A stretch of 64,000 nucleotides of DNA from Streptomyces sp. PH10-H1 (GTDB lineage Bacteria > Actinomycetota > Actinomycetes > Streptomycetales > Streptomycetaceae): contig NZ_JASISZ010000022.1 of the NCBI RefSeq assembly GCF_030063355.1, positions 30,618 to 94,617 on the forward strand, written 5' to 3'. The notes under the pieces were generated by a model, which ran no database searches, was not told where the DNA came from, and worked only from the letters and a program-made list of their open reading frames with translations. Positions 8,443 to 16,588 of this stretch are shown in pieces. The stretch's first letter is position 1. The number at the start of each line of letters is the position of its first letter. Position numbers and translations under genes: made by a program.

Positions 8443-9095
8443 GCGAGGCAAGCAGCCGGGAGCGGGTGCTGGGACGTATCCGGCGCGCGCTGGCCGATGT
8501 GCCGCGCGACGAGCGCCCCGACGGCGTCCCGGTCGAACGCGACTACCTCCGGGTGCACGGGACGCGGACGCCGGAACAGACCACCGCGCTGCTGGCCGGC
8601 CATCTCGCGGACTACCGCGCACTGGTCCACCGCTGCCCGGCCGACGGGCTTCCGGCGCTGATCGCCGCGCTGCTCGCCGGGCGCGGCGCCCGCTCCGTCG
8701 TCGTCCCGGCCGGGCTGCCCGACAACTGGCTCTCCGCCGCCACCGGGGTGGAGCTCGTCCAGGACACCCTCACTCTGACGCCCGGTGAACTCGACGCCGC
8801 CGACAGCGTGCTGACCGGCTGCGCCGTGGCCATCGCCGAGACCGGCACCATCGTCCTGGACGCATCGGCGGGCCAGGGGCGGCGCCGGATCACGCTTGTG
8901 CCCGACCATCACATCTGCGTGGTCCAAGCCCCCGGCCAGATCGTCGATTCGGTCCCGGAGGCCATGGGACGCCTCGATCCGGCCCGGCCGTTGACCTGGA
9001 TCTCCGGCCCGTCCGCCACCAGCGACATCGAACTCGACCGCGTCGAGGGCGTGCACGGCCCGCGCACGCTGGAAGTGATCCTGGTGGAGGGCTGA
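8439..9095 (+). CDS. lutC: L-lactate utilisation protein LutC
   Basis: A 218-residue LUD-domain protein, the third component of the lactate oxidation complex. The family hallmark AIAETGTIVLDASAGQGRR is present near residues 130-148, followed by VPDHHICVV. It starts in an ATGA overlap with lutB and ends the operon. The downstream gene is on the other strand, with 45 bases between the stops. Confidence 0.92.
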   Translation: MSEASSRERVLGRIRRALADVPRDERPDGVPVERDYLRVHGTRTPEQTTALLAGHLADYRALVHRCPADGLPALIAALLAGRGARSVVVPAGLPDNWLSAATGVELVQDTLTLTPGELDAADSVLTGCAVAIAETGTIVLDASAGQGRRRITLVPDHHICVVQAPGQIVDSVPEAMGRLDPARPLTWISGPSATSDIELDRVEGVHGPRTLEVILVEG

Positions 9096-9140
9096 GCGGA
9101 ACGCCGGAGGGACTGCCGGGTGGAACGCCGGCGCGCGGTG

Positions 9141-9527
9141 TCACCCCTGCCGGCGCAGGGCCTCCTGGCGGCTGACCCGCAGCGCCCACAGCACCAACGG
9201 TGCCTGCAGCGGCAGCCGCGCGTAGGCGGCGGCCTTGAGCGGTGCCGGGCGGTCGCGCCAGTCGTAGGCCATCTTCACGTTGGCTGGGAAGATGGCGGTG
9301 AACAGTCCCGCGGCGAGCAGACCGCCGACGCGGCGGGTGGCCGGTACGGCGACGGCGGTGGCGACCGCGAGTTCCACGACGCCGCTGGCGTAGGTCCAGG
9401 TGCGCGGACGGCCGGGGAGCGCGCGGGGAATCGTCGCGTCGAACGGCTTGGGCAGCAGGAAGTGGGCCGCGGCCCCGCCGGCGAGAAGGCCGACGAGGAG
9501 ACGTGCGGAACGCTCGGGAGCAGCCAA
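9141..9527 (-). CDS. DoxX-family small membrane protein
   Basis: A 128-residue hydrophobic protein with about four membrane segments (LLVGLLAGGAAAHFLL, VVELAVATAVAV, GGLLAAGLFTAIF and a C-terminal helix). The motif FPANVKMAYDWRDRP is typical of the DoxX-like family, membrane proteins linked to redox stress or thiosulfate-quinone chemistry whose role in actinobacteria is unknown. I chose the TTG at 9527 because GGAGG stands six bases before it. Longer readings would translate a tandem-repeat tract. It is convergent with lutABC. Confidence 0.75.
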   Translation of the reverse strand: MAAPERSARLLVGLLAGGAAAHFLLPKPFDATIPRALPGRPRTWTYASGVVELAVATAVAVPATRRVGGLLAAGLFTAIFPANVKMAYDWRDRPAPLKAAAYARLPLQAPLVLWALRVSRQEALRRQG

Positions 9528-9569
9528 CGGGTACCTCCGGTGGATGTGCGCGGATCCCGCCGGGCGGGT

Positions 9570-9668
9570 CGACGTCACGCGGGTCGAGCTCACGCAGGCC
9601 GACGTCACGCGAGCCGATACGAACGCGGGTCGATGTCAACGCGGGTCGGTACCAACGCGGTTCGAGTC
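9570..9668. repeat. degenerate 15-16 base tandem repeat upstream of the DoxX gene
   Basis: About six and a half imperfect copies of a 15-16 base unit, for example CGACGTCACGCGGGT, CGAGCTCACGCAGGC, CGACGTCACGCGAGC and TCGATGTCAACGCGGG. The tract fills the space between the DoxX start and the stop of the ABC exporter gene, both on the minus strand. Copies diverge most at positions 4-7. It could be a leftover of slippage or a set of protein-binding sites. Confidence 0.7.
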
Positions 9669-9708
9669 ACCTTACCCGGGAGTCACTTCCGGCGGGAGCC
9701 CAGCACGG

Positions 9709-11526
9709 TCACGCGGTCGGGGCGAGTTCGGAGGTGGCGAGCCGCTCGTCGCGGCGGACCAGTGCCGCATAGCGGCCGTCGCGCGCCAGGAGCTCGTCGT
9801 GGGTGCCGCGTTCGGCGATACGGCCCGCGTCGAGGACCACGATCTGGTCGGCGTCACGGACGGTGGACAGCCGGTGAGCGATGGTGATGGTGGTGCGCCC
9901 GGCCGACAGCGCGTCGATGGCATCCTGGACGGCCTGTTCCGTGCGGGTGTCGAGCGCGCTGGTGGCCTCGTCGAGGATGAGGACCGGCGGGTCGCGCAGG
10001 ATGGTGCGGGCTATGGCGAGCCGCTGCTTCTCGCCGCCGGAGAAGCGGTAGCCGCGTTCGCCGACGAGGGTGTCGTATCCGTCGGGGAGGCCGGCGATGT
10101 GGTCGTGGATCTGGGCGGCCTTCGCGGCGGCGACGATGTCGTCGTCGGTGGCGTCGGGTTTGGCGAAGCGCAGGTTCTCGGCCACGGAGGCGTGGAAGAG
10201 ATAGGTCTCCTGGGCGACCACGCCGACCGATTCTGCGAGCGTGTCGAAGGCGAGGTCGCGGACGTCGACGCCGTCGATCGTCACCCTGCCGCCCGTCACG
10301 TCGTACAGCCGGGGCACGAGGTAGCTGAGGGTGCTCTTGCCGGAACCCGTCGTACCGACGATGGCCAGGCTGCCGCCGGCCGGGACGGCGAGGTCGATGC
10401 CGTGCAGGGTGCGGGGGGCGCCGGACGGGTCGTAGGAGAAGTCGACGTCCTCGAAGCGGACATCGCCGCAGGCGCGCTCCAGCCGGACCGGGTCGGCGCG
10501 CTCGGTGATGTCGACGGGCAGGTCGAGGTACTCGAAGATGCGCTGGAAGAGCGCCAGCGAGGTCTGCACCTGAACGCCGGTCGACAGCAGGCTCACCGTC
10601 GGGCGGAACAGTCCCTGCTGGAGCGAGACGAAGGCGACGAGCGTGCCGATGGAGATGGCGGGCCCGCCGTTGCTCATCGTGAGACCGGCGGCCCAGTACA
10701 GGAGCGCGGGCATGGCGGCCATGACGATGCCGATGGTGGACATCCGCCAGCGTCCGGCCATGTTGGAACGCACTTCGAGGTCGACCAGGCGCTCGGACTC
10801 CTCGGAGAAGGAGCGGGTCAGTGAATCGGAGCGGCCCATGGTGCGGCCGAGCAGGATGCCGCTGACCGACAGCGACTCGGTGACGATGGCCGACATGGAG
10901 GCCATCTGCTTCTGCCGCTGAGTGGTGATCTTCTTGCGTTCACGGCCGACCCGGCGGCTGATCCACACGAACACCGGGAGCAGCAGGAGCGAGACGATCG
11001 TCAGCCGCCAGTCCAGGGCGAGCATCGCGACCACGGAGGCGATGACGGCGGTGAGGTTGGAGACCAGCGAGGTCGCGGTGGAGGTGACGGTCGCCTGCAT
11101 GCCGCCGATGTCATTGGCGATGCGGGACTGCACCTCGCCGGTGCGGGTCCGGGTGAAGAAGGCGAGCGACATGCGCTGCAGCTGCTCGTAGACCGCGGTG
11201 CGCAGGTCGTGCATGACGCGCTGGCCGACGGTGGTCGAGATCAGGGTCTGCAGGACGCCGAAGACGCTCGTGACGACGGCGGTGGCGATCATGCCGAGGG
11301 CGAGCAGGCTGAGCAGCCCGGTGCGGCCCTGCGGGATCGCGGTGTCGAGGATCGCCTTCAGCAGGAAGGGCGAGGCGACCGAGACGAGGGAGGAGAGGGC
11401 GACGAGCAGGCCCACGAAGACGAGCTTGCCGCGGTAGGGGCGGAACAGCCGCACGATGCGGCGTACGTCGGCGGGTGAGTCGGGGACCTTGGACGGTGGC
11501 GTCCACCGTGGTGCGTCGGGGTGCAA
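9709..11526 (-). CDS. ABC exporter, fused permease and ATPase
   Basis: A 605-residue half-transporter: an N-terminal six-helix exporter domain (about residues 30-320) and an ATPase domain (about 345-590) with Walker A GTTGSGKST near 392, signature FSGGEKQR near 495, Walker B VLILDEATSALD near 517 and the switch His in IAHRLS. All catalytic motifs are canonical, so it can work as a homodimeric multidrug or lipid exporter. It is divergent from a MarR-family gene, with an inverted repeat between them, the usual arrangement for a drug exporter repressed by its own MarR protein. The start at 11526 gives MHPDAPRW; the AGGAG in CCGAGGAGCCC-like sequence upstream is a plausible ribosome site. Confidence 0.88.
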   Translation of the reverse strand: MHPDAPRWTPPSKVPDSPADVRRIVRLFRPYRGKLVFVGLLVALSSLVSVASPFLLKAILDTAIPQGRTGLLSLLALGMIATAVVTSVFGVLQTLISTTVGQRVMHDLRTAVYEQLQRMSLAFFTRTRTGEVQSRIANDIGGMQATVTSTATSLVSNLTAVIASVVAMLALDWRLTIVSLLLLPVFVWISRRVGRERKKITTQRQKQMASMSAIVTESLSVSGILLGRTMGRSDSLTRSFSEESERLVDLEVRSNMAGRWRMSTIGIVMAAMPALLYWAAGLTMSNGGPAISIGTLVAFVSLQQGLFRPTVSLLSTGVQVQTSLALFQRIFEYLDLPVDITERADPVRLERACGDVRFEDVDFSYDPSGAPRTLHGIDLAVPAGGSLAIVGTTGSGKSTLSYLVPRLYDVTGGRVTIDGVDVRDLAFDTLAESVGVVAQETYLFHASVAENLRFAKPDATDDDIVAAAKAAQIHDHIAGLPDGYDTLVGERGYRFSGGEKQRLAIARTILRDPPVLILDEATSALDTRTEQAVQDAIDALSAGRTTITIAHRLSTVRDADQIVVLDAGRIAERGTHDELLARDGRYAALVRRDERLATSELAPTA

Positions 11527-11585
11527 AGGGCTCCTCGGAGAGGTTGCGGAGAGTCGGATGTCAGGATGACTTTGAAGAGTCTAGT

Positions 11586-11610
11586 TCATTGTTACCTATG
11601 TTCACAATGA
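11586..11610. promoter_or_regulatory. MarR-type operator between exporter and marR
   Basis: TCATTGT at 11586-11592 and ACAATGA at 11604-11610 form perfect 7-base inverted arms separated by 11 bases, in the only AT-rich stretch of this intergenic region. MarR proteins bind such palindromes. The site is about 25 bases before the marR start and 60 before the exporter start, well placed to control both. Confidence 0.6.
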
Positions 11611-11634
11611 CTTACATCCTGATATCCTTGGGCC

Positions 11635-12216
11635 ATGGATCCCCGCACCACCGCACCTGAGCCCGAGATCGTCGCCGAGCCCGTCGCCGCGACCGCACCC
11701 GAGCCTGAGACCGAGCCCGCACCAGAGCCCGCACCAGGGCCCGAGCCTGTCGAAGAGACCGCCGCGGAGACCGCCGCTGGCGAGACCACCGGCCGCCTCG
11801 CCGACCAGCTGCTGCAGCTGACCCGGCGGCTCCACCGGGCCCAGCGCCGGCACCTCGAGCCGCTCGGCATCACCCCGGCCCAGTCGCGGCTGCTGCGGAC
11901 CGTCGCCCACAGCGAGGCACCGCCGCGGATGGCCGACCTCGCCCGGCGCCTGGACGTCGTACCGCGCGCGGTGACCACGCTGGTGGACGCGCTGGAGACT
12001 CACGACCTCGTCCGCAGGATCCCCGACCCGGCCAGCCGCCGGGTGATCCGCATCGAACTCACCGAGGCCGGGGCCGCGACCCTGCACCGGCTGCGGCTGG
12101 CCCGCCGGGCCGCCGCCGAGGATCTCCTGGCCCCCCTGGGCGCCGCTCAGCGCGAGGCGCTCACCGCGCTGCTCGCCACCCTGGACGCGGCAACGCCTCC
12201 CCGGTCGCGCTGCTGA
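11635..12216 (+). CDS. MarR-family transcriptional regulator
   Basis: A 193-residue regulator. The first 50 residues are a Pro/Glu/Ala-rich tail (APEPETEPAPEPAPGPEP), unlike ordinary MarR proteins. The winged helix-turn-helix follows: ITPAQSRLLRTVA, ARRLDVVPRAVTTLVDALE as recognition region, and wing DPASRRVIRIELTEAG. It likely represses itself and the divergent exporter through the palindrome at 11586-11610. No strong ribosome site precedes ATG 11635, so translation may be leaderless or start at a later codon. Confidence 0.85.
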   Translation: MDPRTTAPEPEIVAEPVAATAPEPETEPAPEPAPGPEPVEETAAETAAGETTGRLADQLLQLTRRLHRAQRRHLEPLGITPAQSRLLRTVAHSEAPPRMADLARRLDVVPRAVTTLVDALETHDLVRRIPDPASRRVIRIELTEAGAATLHRLRLARRAAAEDLLAPLGAAQREALTALLATLDAATPPRSRC

Positions 12217-12271
12217 GGCGCGCCCCGGGAAGGCGTTGGACGGACGAACGGCGCTGGACGGACGGCGCGGG

Positions 12272-12703
12272 CTACTGCACGAGCGCCATACCGTCGGCGG
12301 ACACCGGCTGCACCTCCGCGGTGCAGGCACTGCAGCGCCTGGCGGCCGTCGGTATCGCCGTCAGGCACTCCGGGCACTCGCGCATGTCGGCCGCCGCGGC
12401 CTTCGGGAAGAACCGGTCCTGCATCCGGTTCATCGGCAGGATGACCAGGAAGTAGATCACCGAGGCGACGATCACGAAGCTGATCGCCGAATCGATGAAG
12501 GCGCCGTACGGGAAGTTCACGCCCGAGACAGTGAACACCTTGTGGGTGTAGTCACCCGTCGCGCCCGAGAAGAGACCGACGAGCGGTGTCAGGAACGCCT
12601 TGACGAAACCGCCGACCAGCGCGGTGAAGGCGGCGCCGACCACGATGCCGACCGCGAGTTCGACGACATTGCCACGCAGCAGGAACGCACGAAAGCCCGT
12701 CAT
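12272..12703 (-). CDS. mscL: large-conductance mechanosensitive channel MscL
   Basis: A 143-residue channel that opens under membrane tension to release osmolytes. The N-terminal amphipathic helix and TM1 (MTGFRAFLLRGNVVELAVGI) match the family, the periplasmic loop is short, and TM2 is FVIVASVIYFLVILP. Unlike E. coli MscL, the C-terminus carries a two-CXXC zinc-ribbon-like motif, CPECLTAIPTAARRCSAC (residues about 109-126). The gene is convergent with marR and lies 73 bases downstream of the amylase stop on its own strand... it precedes no other gene in an operon. Confidence 0.9.
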   Translation of the reverse strand: MTGFRAFLLRGNVVELAVGIVVGAAFTALVGGFVKAFLTPLVGLFSGATGDYTHKVFTVSGVNFPYGAFIDSAISFVIVASVIYFLVILPMNRMQDRFFPKAAAADMRECPECLTAIPTAARRCSACTAEVQPVSADGMALVQ

Positions 12704-12776
12704 GGATGAAGAGATCCCCTCTGTGATCAGGTACAGGACATGCCAGTCTGCCTCGATCCCGGCCAGGGGTGTGAAT

Positions 12777-14477
12777 TCAGCCGCGCCAGGTGTCGCTGAG
12801 CGCGACCTTGCCGCTGGAGGGGACCGTCGCGGTGCGGTTCGCCCCGGTCTCCCAGGTCACGGTCCCGGCGCTGTCCTTACGGAGGTACTTGTACTCGAAC
12901 GACGTGCCGGCGGCCGACGTGACATCGAGCTTCCACACCGGGTAGCTCGCTGCGGACAGCAGCAGGGCCCGGCCGGTGTCCCAGTTGCCGAGGGTGCCGT
13001 TGCTGCCCGCCACGTAGATGTTCTGGCCGGCCGCGGTCGTCGCGCTGACCGCGAAGGACGCGCCGGAGGCCGGGACGGTGGTCCCGCCACAGGCCGCGCC
13101 CACGTACAGCGCCACCGCGTCGTTGGAGCCGATCGTGGCCGTGAACCTGCCGTCGGAACCGACGGCGTACTGGGTCCCGCTGTGCTGGACGTCACAGTAG
13201 GTGCCGGCCGGCAGTGAGGTGGCGTACGTCTGGGTCAGCGCGCCGCCCTCGTGGTTGATCGCGACGAAGCCCTTGCTGCCGCGGCCGAACGCGATGGCGT
13301 TGTTGCCGTTGGACCACCAGTTGGTGACCGCGGTGCCGGAGACGGCGTTGCGGAAACCGACCATGCCGGAGATCTGCGGCCAGGCGTGCTGGCACTTCCA
13401 CCCCTCGCTGTAGCAGGCGTTGACGGTGCCGCCGTTGGGCGGGCCGGAGTCATTGTCGGAGAACTCGTAGCCGGAGTAGACGTTGGGCGCACCGTAGGGC
13501 CAGGCCAGCATGTAGACGTTGGCGAGGGTGTAGGTGGCGCCCGCCTTGTAGTTGAGGGTCGAGCCGTTGCGCTCGGTGTCCCAGTTGTCGACGAAGGTCC
13601 GGGCGTTGGCGCTGGTCAGATAGCCCCAGGAGGCGCCCCAATTGCTCAGGTACGACAGCTTCTCGCTGGTGAAGATCCGCTTGAGGTCGGTGGCGGCGCG
13701 GAACTCGTCCACATCGCCGGTGCCGGTGTACTCGCCCGGCTGGACCGCCTCGCCGGCCCCGTAGATGACCTCCTGCGCCCAGAAGACGCCCGGGTTGGTG
13801 AGCTTGGACTTGATGGCGGAGAGGTCGCCCGCCGCGATGTGCTTGGCCGCGTCGATCCGGAAGCCGTCGGCGCCGAGCGAGATGAGGTTGTTGAGATAGC
13901 CGGCGATCGTGGAACGGACGTAGTCGCTGCCGGTGTCCAGGTCGGCGAGCCCGACGAGCTCACAGTTCTGGACGTTGGCGCGGTCGGCGTAGTTGGTGAT
14001 GTTGCTGCGGCAGGAGTGGAAGTCCTGGTCCTGGTAATAGCCCGGGTAGTTGTACTTGGAGTAGTTCGTACCGCCGGTCCCCGTGCCCGAGCCGGCCGCC
14101 ATGTGGTTGATCACCGCGTCGGCGACCACCTTGACGCCCGCGCCGTGGCAGGTGTCCACCATGTTCTTGAACGCGGTGCTGTCACCGAGCCGTCCGGCGA
14201 TCTTGTAGCTGACCGGCTGGTACGAGGTCCACCACTGGCTGCCCTGGATCTGCTCCTGGGCCGGGGAGACCTCCACGAATCCGTAGCCGGCCGGGCCGAG
14301 GGTTTCGGTGCACGCCTTGGCGACGGAGTCGAAGCGCCACTCGAAGAGGGTGGCGGTGACGTCCTTGCTGCTCGGCGGCGACGCCTGCGCCTGCTGCTGC
14401 GCGGCGACGGTGAGGCCGGTCGCGGCGAGCAGCGCGGCGAGCGTGCCGTGCAGTACACGGGATCTACGGGATCGCAT
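12777..14477 (-). CDS. secreted alpha-amylase, GH13 with C-terminal CBM20
   Basis: A 566-residue precursor with a Sec signal peptide (twin-Arg-like n-region MRSRRSR, hydrophobic core to about residue 30, then AQA). The GH13 barrel spans about 35-395 with nucleophile Asp in GFRIDAAKH and acid/base Glu in FWAQEVIYG. The third conserved region reads FVDNWDTER, with Trp where most GH13 enzymes have His. A beta-sandwich domain follows, then a CBM20 starch-binding domain (about 465-566, motif [13 protein letters not shown]). It degrades extracellular starch. ATG 14477 follows GGAG; a longer frame to 14618 would bury the signal peptide. Confidence 0.92.
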   Translation of the reverse strand: MRSRRSRVLHGTLAALLAATGLTVAAQQQAQASPPSSKDVTATLFEWRFDSVAKACTETLGPAGYGFVEVSPAQEQIQGSQWWTSYQPVSYKIAGRLGDSTAFKNMVDTCHGAGVKVVADAVINHMAAGSGTGTGGTNYSKYNYPGYYQDQDFHSCRSNITNYADRANVQNCELVGLADLDTGSDYVRSTIAGYLNNLISLGADGFRIDAAKHIAAGDLSAIKSKLTNPGVFWAQEVIYGAGEAVQPGEYTGTGDVDEFRAATDLKRIFTSEKLSYLSNWGASWGYLTSANARTFVDNWDTERNGSTLNYKAGATYTLANVYMLAWPYGAPNVYSGYEFSDNDSGPPNGGTVNACYSEGWKCQHAWPQISGMVGFRNAVSGTAVTNWWSNGNNAIAFGRGSKGFVAINHEGGALTQTYATSLPAGTYCDVQHSGTQYAVGSDGRFTATIGSNDAVALYVGAACGGTTVPASGASFAVSATTAAGQNIYVAGSNGTLGNWDTGRALLLSAASYPVWKLDVTSAAGTSFEYKYLRKDSAGTVTWETGANRTATVPSSGKVALSDTWRG

Positions 14478-14614
14478 GAGCGGCTCCTTCGGAGTGCGGG
14501 CACAGCTGTGCCCTCGAAGGCAGCCCGCGCCAAGCCGCCGGGTGGGGGCGGAACCCCGCGTCCCACGGGGTTCCGCCGAGGAGCTTCCCGCCGTGGCCGC
14601 GGGCCCGTCAATAC

Positions 14615-14644
14615 ACAAGTGGAAACATTTTCAACTACTTGCTG
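14615..14644 (-). promoter_or_regulatory. possible amylase operator region
   Basis: An AT-richer patch 140-170 bases before the amylase start contains GAAACATTTTC and, on the plus strand, ACTTGCTG at 14637-14644. CTTGC-type repeats bound by the LacI-family repressor MalR are known upstream of streptomycete amylase genes. The same ACTTGCTG octamer occurs before the GH87 gene at 55674-55681. The patch overlaps the tail of the broken epimerase frame. Confidence 0.3.
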
Positions 14645-15597
14645 AAACCTCTTCCAGACCTCTCGGTTCGGCGGGTCCGGCGGGTTCGGTCTGTTCGGTG
14701 GGCTGGGCGGGTGCGGCGGGTGCGGCGGACTCATTGGGTTGGGCCAGTTCGGCCAGCGCGTCGAGGTGTGCGGGCACCCAGCCCAGACCGTCGCGCGCGC
14801 GGGCACCGGTGAACCGCTGGTCCAGCGCGAACGCGTCCGCGATCGGCCCCATCCGCTCGCGTGCCTGGTCCAGGGTCAGCGAGACGGTCCTCCCCGGGCA
14901 GCCCGCCGCCCGGCTGAGCGCGAGCGCGATGTCCTTCAACGGCAGGTTCTGACCGCTCACTCCGGCGTATACGGCCCCGGCCGGTGCGTCCAGCGCCCGT
15001 ACGTACAGTTCCGCGATGTCGTCGACATGGACCAGCGCCCAGCGGTTGGCCCCCTCACCGATGTACGGCACGGCGCCTGCGGCGCGCCCGGCTCGACGAA
15101 GAAGGTCTGCGGCAGACCGCCGGAGCGGCCGTAGACCAGACCCGGCATGACGACCACCGGGCGCCCGCCGGTGGCCGCGTGCGCGAGCACCCGCCGCTCG
15201 TTCGCCGGCCGCCAGGCGGTGATCCCCGGCGGATTCAGCCGGGAATCCTCGTCGGCGACCCCTCGGTGTCGCCGTACACCCACACACCGCTGGTGTGGAT
15301 GTACGGTCCGCTGCCCACGCCGTCCTGCAGCGCCCGGGCCGCCGCGGCGTCGATCCCGCCGGCGTCCGCGCTGTAGCTGAAGCCGAGGTGGATCACACCG
15401 TCGGCCCGCGAGGCCGCCGCGCGCAGCGCCCCGGCGTCGGTCAGTTCCCCCGTGACCGGTTCCGCGCCGAGGGCGGACACGGTCCGGGCGGCGCTCTCGC
15501 CCCGGGCCAGCGCGGTCACCGCGATCCCCCGCCGGACCAGTGCCCGGATCGTCGCCCGGCCGATGTACCCGGATCCTCCGGTGATGAAGACCTTCAT
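14631..15597 (-). pseudogene. NAD-dependent epimerase/SDR, two frameshifts
   Basis: The protein is readable only across three frames. The N-terminal part (MKVFITGGSGYIGRATIRAL, the extended-SDR NAD-binding motif) runs from 15597 to about 15260. The middle (DEDSRLNPPGITAWRPANE, VVVMPGLVYGRSGG with the catalytic Tyr region) is in a second frame. The C-terminal part (IGEGANRWALVHVDDIAELY) is in a third frame from about 15085 down to 14631. The first break is at a run of four C (15259-15262) where five would restore the frame; the second is in a CG-rich stretch near 15080-15090. The gene is divergent from a LysR regulator that probably controlled it. Read errors cannot be excluded. Confidence 0.75.
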
Positions 15598-15692
15598 CGC
15601 GCTCACCTGATCTCTCGCTCGCCCCGTGGTGCTGTCCGGTCTCCACCCTCACCGCCCCGGGCCGTCCGCGTCCACGACCTCTTCCGGCGGTC

Positions 15693-15713
15693 GCGATACC
15701 CTGAAGGCATCGC
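15693..15713. promoter_or_regulatory. LysR-type T-N11-A box
   Basis: GCGAT and ATCGC are perfect inverted 5-base arms separated by 11 bases, the classic T-N11-A layout bound by LysR-type regulators. It lies 18 bases before the lysR start and between the two divergent genes. TACCCT at 15697-15702 inside it resembles a -10 element. Confidence 0.55.
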
Positions 15714-15731
15714 CATGCCGGAGGAGCGCCG

Positions 15732-16562
15732 ATGGATCTGGACCTGCGCAAGCTGCGGTACTTCGCCGCCGTCGCCGACCGGCTGCACTTCACCCGCGCC
15801 GCCGAGGACCTGCACATCGCCCAGCCCGTGCTGAGCCGCCAGATCCGCGCGCTGGAGCACGATCTCGGCGCGGAGCTGTTCGTCCGCGACAGCCATGGCG
15901 TCACTCTCACCCGGGCCGGGCAGCAGCTCCTGGACGATGCCCGGCCGCTGCTGGCCTCCGCGGAGGCGGCGCGGCGCCGGGTGCTCCGGGCGGCTCGCGG
16001 CCCGCAGCACCTCGTGGTGGGATTCCGGTCCGGGATCGTGGTCACCGACGCCGTCCGCGCGTTCACCGCGGCGCATCCGGAGGTCACGGTCGGCGTGCAG
16101 CGCCTGGAATGGGACGACCAGGCCGAAGTCCTGCTGGACGGGCGGGTGGACATCGCCTTCGTCATACTGCCCATCGACGAGCGCGGCCTGGAGGTCATCC
16201 CGCTGTTCCGCGAACCGCGGCTGGCCGCGCTGCCCACGGGGCACCGGCTCGCGGCGAAGGAGTCGCTGACGCTGGCCGATCTGGCCGCCGAGCCCGTCAT
16301 CGGCCACACCCACCACGTCGGCCACGGCACGCCGCTCGCCGCCGGGGCCATCGTGGTCCGCTCCGTGGAGGAGAAGCTCGAACATGTCGCCTCGGGACGC
16401 GCGATCACCTTTCTGCCCGCCTCCGCGACCGGGTACTACACCCGCCCCGACATCGTCTACGTCCCCGTCACCGACGCGCCTCCCGACGAGGTCTGCCTGG
16501 CCTACGACGCCACCCGAACCTCGTCCCTGATCGGCGACTTCGCCCGGGTGGCGAACGTGTAG
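15732..16562 (+). CDS. LysR-family transcriptional regulator
   Basis: A 276-residue regulator with an N-terminal winged helix (LRYFAAVADRLHFTRAAEDL, then LSRQIRALEHDLGAELFVR) and a LysR substrate-binding domain from about residue 90. GGAGGAG before ATG 15732 supports the start. Such regulators usually act on the divergent neighbour, here the frameshifted epimerase gene, and a T-N11-A box lies between the two. No inducer can be inferred. Confidence 0.9.
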   Translation: MDLDLRKLRYFAAVADRLHFTRAAEDLHIAQPVLSRQIRALEHDLGAELFVRDSHGVTLTRAGQQLLDDARPLLASAEAARRRVLRAARGPQHLVVGFRSGIVVTDAVRAFTAAHPEVTVGVQRLEWDDQAEVLLDGRVDIAFVILPIDERGLEVIPLFREPRLAALPTGHRLAAKESLTLADLAAEPVIGHTHHVGHGTPLAAGAIVVRSVEEKLEHVASGRAITFLPASATGYYTRPDIVYVPVTDAPPDEVCLAYDATRTSSLIGDFARVANV

Positions 16563-16588
16563 ACCCGCGTTTTGCCGGCGCAGCGCGT

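Noticed and set aside
12777..14645. Long open frame on the plus strand opposite the alpha-amylase
   Set aside because: GC-rich codon bias leaves open antisense frames. The minus-strand frame has signal peptide, catalytic motifs and ribosome site; the opposite one has none.
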